Shown one piece after another: positions 1-4,765 of a stretch of 5,595 bases of DNA (within the stretch, counting starts at the first letter, position 1; every line of letters starts with the position of its first letter). The notes under the pieces were generated by a model. The model made no database searches and was not told the origin of the DNA. It was given only the letters and a program-made list of their open reading frames with translations. The translations under genes and the position numbers were made by a program. This DNA comes from Oscillospiraceae bacterium (GTDB taxonomy: Bacteria; Bacillota; Clostridia; Oscillospirales; Ruminococcaceae), in the NCBI GenBank assembly GCA_020024185.1, contig JAHHUD010000085.1, positions 1-5,595 of the forward strand. The letters run 5' to 3'.

Positions 1-92
1 TCACTCAGTGTTCCATCTTCGTAGAGTGCATCTAGCTTTTCAAATAAACGATCAAATGGGTAATTTCTTGAACCAACAGTTACGAATATCAA
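1..92 (-). CDS. pssE: PssE/Alg13-like glycosyltransferase subunit, N-terminal fragment (cut by left edge)
   Basis: Only the first 30 codons are present, beginning (M)IFVTVGSRNYPFDRLFEK. The hydrophobic strand followed by TVG and PFDRL is the usual opening of PssE/Cps14G/Alg13-like subunits of the GT28 type, which carry the nucleotide-sugar-binding half of a two-part transferase. I place the start at a TTG (92-90) that overlaps the upstream pssD stop as TTGA. This gives the family-typical N-terminus, and a G-run (106-101) lies 8 nt upstream as a ribosome binding site. An in-frame GTG at 101-99 would add three residues but overlaps that G-run. The overlap suggests translational coupling with pssD, fitting an obligate two-subunit enzyme. 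Most of the protein is outside the window, so donor and acceptor sugars cannot be judged. Confidence 0.82.
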   Translation of the reverse strand, partial: MIFVTVGSRNYPFDRLFEKLDALYEDGTLS

Positions 93-556
93 TACAAGCA
101 CCCCCCGTAAATCGCTTTTTCATAATATTTCTTTTGTGTTTCCCACTGTACAATAAATAAATCGGAGTGTTTTTCCATTTTTTTACCAGCAACTGTTGGC
201 ATATTGGCTCTGCCAAATGTTTCTATAAAAATAAACTTTTTGTGGAACAAAACAGCGAGCAGATAAAACGGATACGCAACCATTGTTCCTGTTGTAATAA
301 CAAAATCAGGTCTCTCTTTAATCCAAATAAAAACTGTGTACAATGTATTCCATAGCATTTTAAAGGGCATTAGCTTATCCTTTAAATCTGTTTGCAACAT
401 GAAATATTTACTAAGTGGAGCATCGAAGTGTGTTTTCTCAGTTACAAAAAAACCATCATATTTTTCAGCTAATGGCTTAAGCTTTTGCAATTGTTCCCAG
501 TGTCCACCAGATGAAGATACAAAGCATAGTCTTGGTTTTCTATTATGCTTACTCAT
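89..556 (-). CDS. pssD: PssD/Alg14-like glycosyltransferase subunit for exopolysaccharide synthesis
   Basis: A 155-residue protein of the usual length for the PssD/Cps14F/Alg14 family. Motifs seen are SSGGHWEQL (residues 15-23), ITTGTMVAYPF (87-97), FIETFGR (110-116), VQW (136-138) and a C-terminal KAIYGG. Family knowledge: this subunit anchors and activates the Alg13-like catalytic partner at the inner face of the membrane. Together they add a sugar, often in beta-1,4 linkage, to a lipid-linked oligosaccharide. The hydrophobic stretch at about 96-112 may contact the membrane. The ATG has an AAGGAG site (567-562) 5 nt upstream that overlaps the TAA of the dehydrogenase gene, and the partner gene begins inside this gene's stop codon, so all three are tightly coupled. 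The specific sugar transferred cannot be read from sequence. Confidence 0.9.
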   Translation of the reverse strand: MSKHNRKPRLCFVSSSGGHWEQLQKLKPLAEKYDGFFVTEKTHFDAPLSKYFMLQTDLKDKLMPFKMLWNTLYTVFIWIKERPDFVITTGTMVAYPFYLLAVLFHKKFIFIETFGRANMPTVAGKKMEKHSDLFIVQWETQKKYYEKAIYGGCLY

Positions 557-565
557 AACTACTCC

Positions 566-1822
566 TTAATCTCTCTGGAAAATATCACGTGTATATACCT
601 TATCCTTAACATCGTCAAGACAAGTATCGTATCTATTGGCAATAATTGCCTGGCTCAGTTGTTTAAACTTTTTCATATCATTTACAACCTTACTTCCAAA
701 GAAAGTCTCGCCGTCTTTCAAAGTTGGTTCGTATATTATCACTGTTGCACCTTTTGCTTTAATGCGTTTCATAACTCCTTGGATAGAACTTTGACGGAAG
801 TTATCAGAATTGCTTTTCATTGTCAGACGGTACACACCGATAACAATTTCTTTTTCTTTTCCCAAATCCCAACTATCATTTGCTTGATAAGCACCAGCCA
901 GCTCAAGAACACGGTCAGCAATGAAATCTTTTCTTGTTCTGTTACTTTCTACGATAGCTGTCATCATATTTTGTGGAACATCTGCATAGTTAGCAAGAAG
1001 TTGTTTTGTATCCTTTGGAAGACAATATCCACCATAGCCAAATGAAGGATTGTTGTAATGACCTCCAATGCGAGGGTCAAGACAAACACCACTTATAATC
1101 TGCTGTGTATTTAAGCCTTTCATCTCAGAATATGTATCCAATTCGTTAAAATAGGATACACGCAGTGCAAGATATGTATTGGCAAACAGTTTAACTGCTT
1201 CAGCCTCAGTAAATCCCATGATAAGAGTATCAATATTTTCTTTAATTGCACCCTCTTGGAGCAGAGAGGCAAAAGTGTTGGCTGCTTTCACTAGACGAGT
1301 ATTATCTACATCAGTACCAACGATGATACGGCTTGGATAGAGATTATCGTACAGTGCCTTGGATTCACGCAGAAACTCAGGGCTGAAAATGATGTTGTCG
1401 CAGTGATATTTCTCTCTCACACTTGCAGTAAATCCAACCGGAATTGTGGACTTGATTACCATAATTGCATTTGGGTTATACTGTATAACTAATTTGATAA
1501 CATCTTCAACTGCAGATGTATCAAAAAAATTCTTTTTGCTATCATAATTTGTAGGTGCGGCAATAACCACGAAATCAGCATCAGAGTAAGCAGTTTCAGC
1601 ATCTAATGTAGCCGTCAGGTTAAGTTTTCTTGTTCCTGCACAATCTTCTGACAGATATTTTTCAATATAATCATCTTGTATAGGAGACTTTCTGTTATTT
1701 ATCAATTCAACCTTTTCAGGAACAATGTCCACAGCAGTCACTTTGTTATGCTGTGCAAGCAGTGTGGCAATGGACAGACCTACGTAACCAGTACCTGCTA
1801 CTGCGATTTTATAATTGCTCAT
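566..1822 (-). CDS. ugd: UDP-glucose 6-dehydrogenase
   Basis: Oxidises UDP-glucose to UDP-glucuronate with two NAD+, supplying uronic acid for capsule or exopolysaccharide. With the start chosen here the protein has 418 residues, close to the short Gram-positive enzymes such as HasB. Visible features are the N-terminal dinucleotide motif GTGYVG (10-15), KSTIPVGFT (124-132), FSPEFLRES (146-154), KLFANTYLALRVSYFNE (211-227, with the conserved Lys and Asn) and GYCLPKDTKQL (265-275, with catalytic Cys267 and Asp271). A UDP-binding C-terminal domain follows. The ATG at 1822 is preferred over an in-frame GTG at 1837, because the GAGGA ribosome site (1835-1831) lies 8 nt before the ATG and would overlap the GTG. 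It is the second gene of the operon, 84 nt after the epimerase, and its stop overlaps the pssD ribosome site. Confidence 0.96.
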   Translation of the reverse strand: MSNYKIAVAGTGYVGLSIATLLAQHNKVTAVDIVPEKVELINNRKSPIQDDYIEKYLSEDCAGTRKLNLTATLDAETAYSDADFVVIAAPTNYDSKKNFFDTSAVEDVIKLVIQYNPNAIMVIKSTIPVGFTASVREKYHCDNIIFSPEFLRESKALYDNLYPSRIIVGTDVDNTRLVKAANTFASLLQEGAIKENIDTLIMGFTEAEAVKLFANTYLALRVSYFNELDTYSEMKGLNTQQIISGVCLDPRIGGHYNNPSFGYGGYCLPKDTKQLLANYADVPQNMMTAIVESNRTRKDFIADRVLELAGAYQANDSWDLGKEKEIVIGVYRLTMKSNSDNFRQSSIQGVMKRIKAKGATVIIYEPTLKDGETFFGSKVVNDMKKFKQLSQAIIANRYDTCLDDVKDKVYTRDIFQRD

Positions 1823-1842
1823 ATCGTATATCCTCACTCTCT

Positions 1843-1865
1843 AGCTGAAATTTTTATGTTCAGCC
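1843..1865 (-). other. Stem-loop in the epimerase-ugd intergenic gap
   Basis: On the minus strand GGCTGAA (1865-1859) can pair with TTCAGCT (1849-1843) around a 9-nt loop, a 7-bp stem with one G-T pair. It lies just before the ugd ribosome site. No T-run follows it in the direction of the operon, so it is unlikely to stop operon transcription. An mRNA stability or processing element is possible but unproven. Confidence 0.35.
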
Positions 1866-1906
1866 GTTTATTTTTATGATGTGTGTTATAATATGGATTT
1901 CTAATA

Positions 1907-2953
1907 TTACAAATAAAACTTTTTATACCACTGGGCAAATTTACGAAGTCCATCACGCAAACTGGTGCTAGGCTTAAATCCAAAGTCACGTTCTAATGCA
2001 CTTGTATCTGCATAAGTTACGGGCACATCACCAGGTTGCATAGCAACAAGTTCTTTGTGTGCTTCAAAATCATAATCTTTTGGCAATACATCTGCACGGA
2101 TAAGTTCCTGTTGCAGAATGTCCACAAACTCCAATAGGTTTTCAGGACTGTTATTACCAATATTGTATATTTTATATGGTGGTAGTGGCAGACCATCTTC
2201 GCCGGTAGATTTGTCTGGGGCTTTCTGCATCACACGGATTATTCCCTCAACAATGTCGTCTACATAAGTGAAATCACGCATGCAGTTGCCGTAGTTGAAA
2301 ATCTGTATTTTTTTGCCCTCACGCAACTTGTTGGTAAAACCAAAATACGCCATATCCGGACGGCCGGCAGGACCATACACAGTAAAGAAACGCAAACCAG
2401 TAGATGGAATGTTATATAGTTTAGAGTAGGCATGAGCCATCAGCTCGTTAGATTTCTTGGTAGCAGCATACAGGGACACAGGGTTGTCCACCTTATCATC
2501 TGTGCTGTATGGTACCTTTTTGTTGCTTCCATACACACTGGAAGAAGAAGCATAAACCAAATGTTCCACAGGATAATGACGGCATGCTTCTAAAATGTTG
2601 TAGAAACCGATGAGATTTGACTCGATATATGCGTCCGGGTTGGTAATGGAATAGCGCACACCTGCCTGTGCCGCTAGGTTAACCACAACCTCAGGTTTAT
2701 ATTCCTGGAAAATTGACGTAATCAATGCCTTATCTGCAATGCTACCCTTAATAAAAATGAAATGCTCGTATTTGCTCAGAAGTTTCAATCTGTATTCCTT
2801 AAGAGAAACATCATAGTAATCGTTCATATTGTCGATACCAATGACTTTTACACCTTTGATTTCTTCAAGTAAACGCTGTGACAGATAACTACCAATAAAT
2901 CCAGCTGCGCCAGTTACCAATATTGTTTTATTTTCTAAGTTAACATTACTCAT
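1907..2953 (-). CDS. UDP-glucuronate 4-epimerase (extended SDR, NAD-dependent)
   Basis: A 348-residue extended short-chain dehydrogenase/reductase, expected to interconvert UDP-glucuronate and UDP-galacturonate in the cytoplasm. Seen: the NAD motif GAAGFIG (15-21), LAAQAGVRYSI (93-103), YASSSSVYG (134-142), the catalytic pair Tyr162/Lys166 in YAATKK, LRFFTVYGPAGRPDMA (187-202), MRDFTYVDDI (225-234) and QPGDVPVTYAD (306-316). The FFTVYGP-GRPDMA block and overall length are typical of bacterial UDP-glucuronate epimerases (LspL/Cap1J type) rather than GalE. The next gene makes this enzyme's substrate, which supports the call. The ATG has an AAGGAG site (2967-2962) 8 nt upstream. It is the first gene of the operon in this window. 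A related UDP-sugar 4-epimerase activity cannot be excluded. Confidence 0.92.
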   Translation of the reverse strand: MSNVNLENKTILVTGAAGFIGSYLSQRLLEEIKGVKVIGIDNMNDYYDVSLKEYRLKLLSKYEHFIFIKGSIADKALITSIFQEYKPEVVVNLAAQAGVRYSITNPDAYIESNLIGFYNILEACRHYPVEHLVYASSSSVYGSNKKVPYSTDDKVDNPVSLYAATKKSNELMAHAYSKLYNIPSTGLRFFTVYGPAGRPDMAYFGFTNKLREGKKIQIFNYGNCMRDFTYVDDIVEGIIRVMQKAPDKSTGEDGLPLPPYKIYNIGNNSPENLLEFVDILQQELIRADVLPKDYDFEAHKELVAMQPGDVPVTYADTSALERDFGFKPSTSLRDGLRKFAQWYKKFYL

Positions 2954-2976
2954 AAGTATTGCTCCTTGTTTATGAA

Positions 2977-2993
2977 CACAGGTTTTACCTGTG
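2977..2993. terminator. Perfect 7-bp hairpin in the epimerase leader, T-run on the plus side
   Basis: CACAGGT (minus strand 2993-2987) and ACCTGTG (2983-2977) form a perfect stem with an AAA loop, 9 nt upstream of the epimerase ribosome site. Read on the plus strand the stem is followed by CG and six T, the form of an intrinsic terminator for transcripts running against the operon. Read on the minus strand there is no T-run, so there it would be a leader hairpin. It could also be a dyad operator for an unknown regulator. Confidence 0.45.
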
Positions 2994-3032
2994 CGTTTTT
3001 TGTTTATGTGATATACCTTTGCATATCTTTTT

Positions 3033-3050
3033 GCATATTATATGCTCAAA
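3033..3050 (-). promoter_or_regulatory. Likely promoter -10 of the polysaccharide operon, within a palindrome
   Basis: A consensus TATAAT (minus strand 3042-3037) lies about 85 bases upstream of the epimerase start and would give a leader of roughly 75 nt. It sits inside the perfect palindrome GCATATTATATGC (3033-3045), so a dimeric regulator could bind over it. No good TTGACA-like -35 box is present at 16-18 bp; the region reads GTGAGC. The promoter may therefore be weak or activator-dependent. Confidence 0.45.
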
Positions 3051-3155
3051 ACCTACAATGCTCACTTATTTACGATTATCAGTATTTTTAACTTTAAAAT
3101 CAAGGTAATGATATAAAATACTTTTTATAATATGTGTATTTATAACATCTTTTTT

Positions 3156-3249
3156 ATGACAAAAAATATGCTTTATCAGATTAGAACTGATAAAGCCAGC
3201 TGCACCAGTAATCAGTACTGTTTTTAAATTTTAGTTATTTAGTACTCAT
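3156..3249 (-). pseudogene. Decayed N-terminus of a second NAD-dependent sugar epimerase
   Basis: Minus-strand codons from 3224 read KTVLITGAAGFISSNLIKHIF, clearly the first beta strand and nucleotide-binding turn of an extended SDR epimerase, with the last Gly of GxxGxxG changed to Ser. An ATG at 3249 starts MSTK, then hits TAA at codon 5, and one frame shift is needed to enter the epimerase frame. After about 24 residues the similarity ends, although the frame stays open to a TAA at 3066. There is no ribosome site before the ATG. By eye it is similar but not identical to the intact epimerase gene (about 37 of 51 aligned bases), so it is either an old duplicate or the relic of a different lost sugar-nucleotide gene. 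Confidence 0.75.
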
Positions 3250-3261
3250 TACATAATTAAA

Positions 3262-3276
3262 ATATTATATACTCAA
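3262..3276 (-). repeat. Second copy of a 15-bp promoter-like motif
   Basis: Minus-strand TTGAGTATATAATAT (3276-3262) matches 14 of 15 bases of TTGAGCATATAATAT (3049-3035) at the operon promoter. Both contain a perfect TATAAT, and both lie upstream of an epimerase start, one decayed and one intact. It is probably the promoter of the decayed gene, or part of the same duplication. Confidence 0.4.
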
Positions 3277-3568
3277 GTTAATAAATAATTTTTTTGTTAG
3301 TAAATAATTCATTATTTATTATATTATCCCCATAAAAAAAATGCAATAGTTTGTAGTTTTTTAGCATTTATTGCGTATTAATTTTTTTGTAAATGTTTGT
3401 GGTTATTTTTATGTAATACTATAAAACAACATCAATATAATTTTTTTATTTTAATAGAAAAATAATTTATTGTTGAAAATAAATAAAAGCATACTGTAAA
3501 GCTAATATTTTTAATTGTAATTGCTTTATTTATAGTATTTTTTAATAAATACACAAACAAGAAAACGA
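3277..3568. other. AT-rich intergenic stretch with no recognisable gene
   Basis: This stretch is dominated by A and T runs. Short frames exist on both strands but none has a ribosome site or a recognisable sequence. The only structure seen is an imperfect dyad (TGCAATA near 3342 with TATTGCG near 3370) followed by a T-run, a weak terminator-like element reading to the right. Confidence 0.6.
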
Positions 3569-3591
3569 GGCAAGAGATATAATCTCTTGCC
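3569..3591. terminator. Perfect 10-bp hairpin, possible bidirectional terminator
   Basis: GGCAAGAGAT (3569-3578) and ATCTCTTGCC (3582-3591) pair perfectly around an ATA loop. Leftward, the stem is followed by a T-rich tract (TCGTTTTCTTG). Rightward, six T follow after about nine bases. It would insulate the capsule side from the RNA/partition side in either direction, but no gene clearly ends at it within the window. Confidence 0.6.
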
Positions 3592-3611
3592 CCTATGTAT
3601 TTTTTGAATAA

Positions 3612-3679
3612 CCTATTGACTTTTTGACAATTTAATATTGACAAAAACAAACTCAGAGAGTACAATTAATGTCAATAGG
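3612..3679. repeat. Inverted repeat flanking a promoter
   Basis: CCTATTGAC (3612-3620) and GTCAATAGG (3671-3679) are perfect 9-bp inverted copies about 50 bp apart, on either side of the consensus promoter at 3638-3666. Two extra TTGAC cores (3616-3620 and 3624-3628) precede the -35 box. The layout could be a pair of operator half-sites or the ends of a small element; neither is established. Confidence 0.5.
3638..3666 (+). promoter_or_regulatory. Consensus sigma-70/sigma-A-type promoter, rightward
   Basis: A perfect -35 TTGACA (3638-3643), a 17-bp spacer and TACAAT (3661-3666, one mismatch) predict a transcript start near 3673. It is the best promoter in the window, yet no credible coding sequence follows before the terminator at 3877-3907. 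Confidence 0.7.
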
Positions 3680-3907
3680 CAGATATTTAAAAATTACCAG
3701 TTTTTAAATATCCTGTATATGAAGTATTACCAAGAGATACATCATATCTTAACTAAAAGTATAGCAACAACAAAGAAATTTGTCAACATTAAAATATGTG
3801 TAAAATATAAGAAAGCTATTATTTACCATATAATAATAAAAAGTTGTAACTACAAAAAATAAGATAAATGATAGTTAAAGGCAGATACTTCGGTATCTGC
3901 CTTTTTT
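3673..3907 (+). ncRNA. Candidate small RNA or leader transcript between a strong promoter and terminator
   Basis: A consensus promoter and a strong intrinsic terminator define a unit of about 235 nt. Near the 5' end, GATATTTAAAAA (3682-3693) pairs perfectly with TTTTTAAATATC (3701-3712) around a 7-nt loop. The octamer GGCAGATA occurs near the 5' end (3678-3685) and again as the left arm of the terminator (3880-3887). The 5' copy could therefore pair with the terminator's right arm and compete with it, or with its own hairpin. The only in-unit frame of note (47 codons from an ATG at 3719, Lys/Ile-rich) has no ribosome site and looks like chance in AT-rich DNA. Family unknown. Confidence 0.5.
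3877..3907 (+). terminator. Intrinsic terminator with UUCG tetraloop
   Basis: GGCAGATAC (3880-3888) pairs perfectly with GTATCTGCC (3893-3901) around TTCG, closed by C-G as in very stable UUCG tetraloops. Three more A-T pairs extend the stem, and six T (3902-3907) follow. This is a textbook rightward rho-independent terminator. Confidence 0.93.
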
Positions 3908-3920
3908 ATATCAAAAAATA

Positions 3921-4479
3921 AGCTAACAAAATTTGTAAAAAAGCAAAATTGTGTTAGTTCTATTAAGTTTACTCATTTTTAAGTAAAAAGTTAAAAATGG
4001 ACAAGCTAAAACAATTGAATAATGGGTTTGAAAGCTAAATAGTGTACCCTGAGTAAAATCTAAAACAACATAGAGGTTAGCCCCCAACGCACAAAGAAAA
4101 GGCTTGCACAAAGAAAAAGACTTGTACCGAGTATCTTTGTGTGTGGGTGAGAATTTCAGGTGATAAAAACTCACAATAAAAAAAGAATCACGCAGGGTGG
4201 GAAGTTCTTGGTGTAGGCAACCTTTTGTAGCTTAGTGGACAAGATGTAAAGCGAGCTGTTAACAGTACATAATGTGTAAAAAACAGCAATCAAAGGGTAC
4301 AGGTGAAATGCCTGTTAAGTGGTACAAGTAGCGAGCGATGGGCTGGCTCCGTCAGGGGAGAAAAGCAAAGCTAACTTATGTTCTTGTTTTGCAAGGGCAT
4401 ATTGCGTCTACATGCTCTAAACTTCACCATCAAAAGATAAAATTTATCCCCTTAGTTCTGTTAAAGCTTTAGATTTTAT
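3921..4479 (+). ncRNA. Candidate large structured non-coding RNA, family not recognised
   Basis: About 560 bases without a credible ORF, visibly richer in GC than the flanks. By eye, nested complementary segments include: an outer stem 4053-4064/4468-4479 (11 Watson-Crick pairs plus one G-T), an inner stem 4074-4081/4370-4377 (8 bp), and a long helix 4083-4097/4134-4147 (14 bp, one bulge). Local hairpins lie at 3921-3959, 3974-3999 (9 bp), 4147-4174, 4206-4244, 4255-4287, 4299-4315 and 4383-4395. Strand is inferred from the upstream rightward promoter and from the A/G-rich single-stranded segments on the plus strand. Ends are uncertain and no clean promoter was found between 3908 and 4050, so it might be expressed by read-through from 3638. 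Size and complexity recall large ornate bacterial RNAs (OLE, GOLLD, ROOL), but I cannot match it to any of them. Confidence 0.5.
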
Positions 4480-4640
4480 TTGTTATATAGTTATGTTGGC
4501 TCAAATTTATAACTTTATTCAAAAAGTATAAAAAAATGACTAGATGATAGGTTGTTTTTAAATGTATAAAGTCTGCAATATTTTAAATTAAATTTTTAGA
4601 TTGATATATAAAAACTTTATTATAATTTCAAAATAAATAG
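4480..4640. other. AT-rich spacer before the partition locus, nothing recognised
   Basis: No ORF, clear hairpin terminator or good promoter pair was found. A TATAAT at 4621-4626 lacks a suitably spaced -35 box. The bases after the RNA's outer 3' arm are T-rich (TTTTATTTG) and may help end that transcript. Confidence 0.5.
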
Positions 4641-4717
4641 TACTATTAAAATAATATTACTTTAATATTAAAATAGTATTGAAATAATATTGACATAATA
4701 TCAAAATAATATTAAAA
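4641..4717 (+). repeat. Seven in-register 11-bp direct repeats: candidate centromere/operator
   Basis: Seven contiguous 11-bp units with consensus TAATATTAAAA start at 4641, 4652, 4663, 4674, 4685, 4696 and 4707; two are exact and the others have one to three changes. An eighth, very degenerate unit may follow at 4718. A period of about one helical turn puts every unit on the same DNA face, as expected for cooperative protein binding. Such arrays before small parA genes usually serve as the partition site and as operator for a ribbon-helix-helix or ParB-like partner. That partner is not visible here and would have to lie beyond the right edge or elsewhere. Confidence 0.8.
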
Positions 4718-4718
4718 T
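4690..4718 (+). promoter_or_regulatory. parA: parA promoter embedded in the repeat array
   Basis: TTGACA (4690-4695), a 17-bp spacer and TAAAAT (4713-4718, one mismatch) predict a start near 4725, leaving a leader of about 40 nt to the parA ATG. The -35 box is made by the one repeat unit reading TAATATTGACA, so a protein bound to the array would cover the promoter. This predicts autoregulation of the partition operon. Confidence 0.7.
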
Positions 4719-4765
4719 AAATTATATAAAAAATGGCTTAATTAAACTAAAAAAGGAGCTAGATT

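Noticed and set aside
167..1879. Several open frames on the plus strand opposite pssD and ugd
   Set aside because: They are shadows of well-supported minus-strand genes, without ribosome sites or recognisable products.
3432..3665. A 77-codon minus-strand frame with hydrophobic character
   Set aside because: It runs straight through the 10-bp hairpin at 3569-3591 and its N-terminus overlaps the plus-strand promoter. There is no ribosome site or recognisable domain.
3638..3862. A 74-codon plus-strand frame across the small-RNA unit
   Set aside because: Its ATG lies inside the promoter, upstream of the predicted transcript start. The internal ATG at 3719 has no ribosome site, and the Lys/Ile/Asn-rich product looks like translated AT-rich DNA.
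3923..4174. An 83-codon minus-strand frame inside the structured region
   Set aside because: It overlaps several complementary stems, has no ribosome site, and its composition resembles nothing known.
3921..4440. tRNA or rRNA gene
   Set aside because: No cloverleaf with a T-arm GTTCRA and acceptor complementarity was found, and no rRNA-conserved segment.
4053..4479. RNase P RNA, tmRNA, T-box, group I or II intron, or self-cleaving ribozyme
   Set aside because: I looked for hallmark segments (RNase P GAAAGTCC core, T-box GGTGGNACCGCG, group II domain V, hammerhead CTGATGA/GAAA) and found none. GGGTGGGAAG near 4195-4204 only loosely resembles a T-box, and no aminoacyl-tRNA synthetase or amino-acid gene follows.
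4641..4717. CRISPR array
   Set aside because: The units are contiguous 11-mers without spacers, and no cas gene is present; a protein-binding repeat array fits better.
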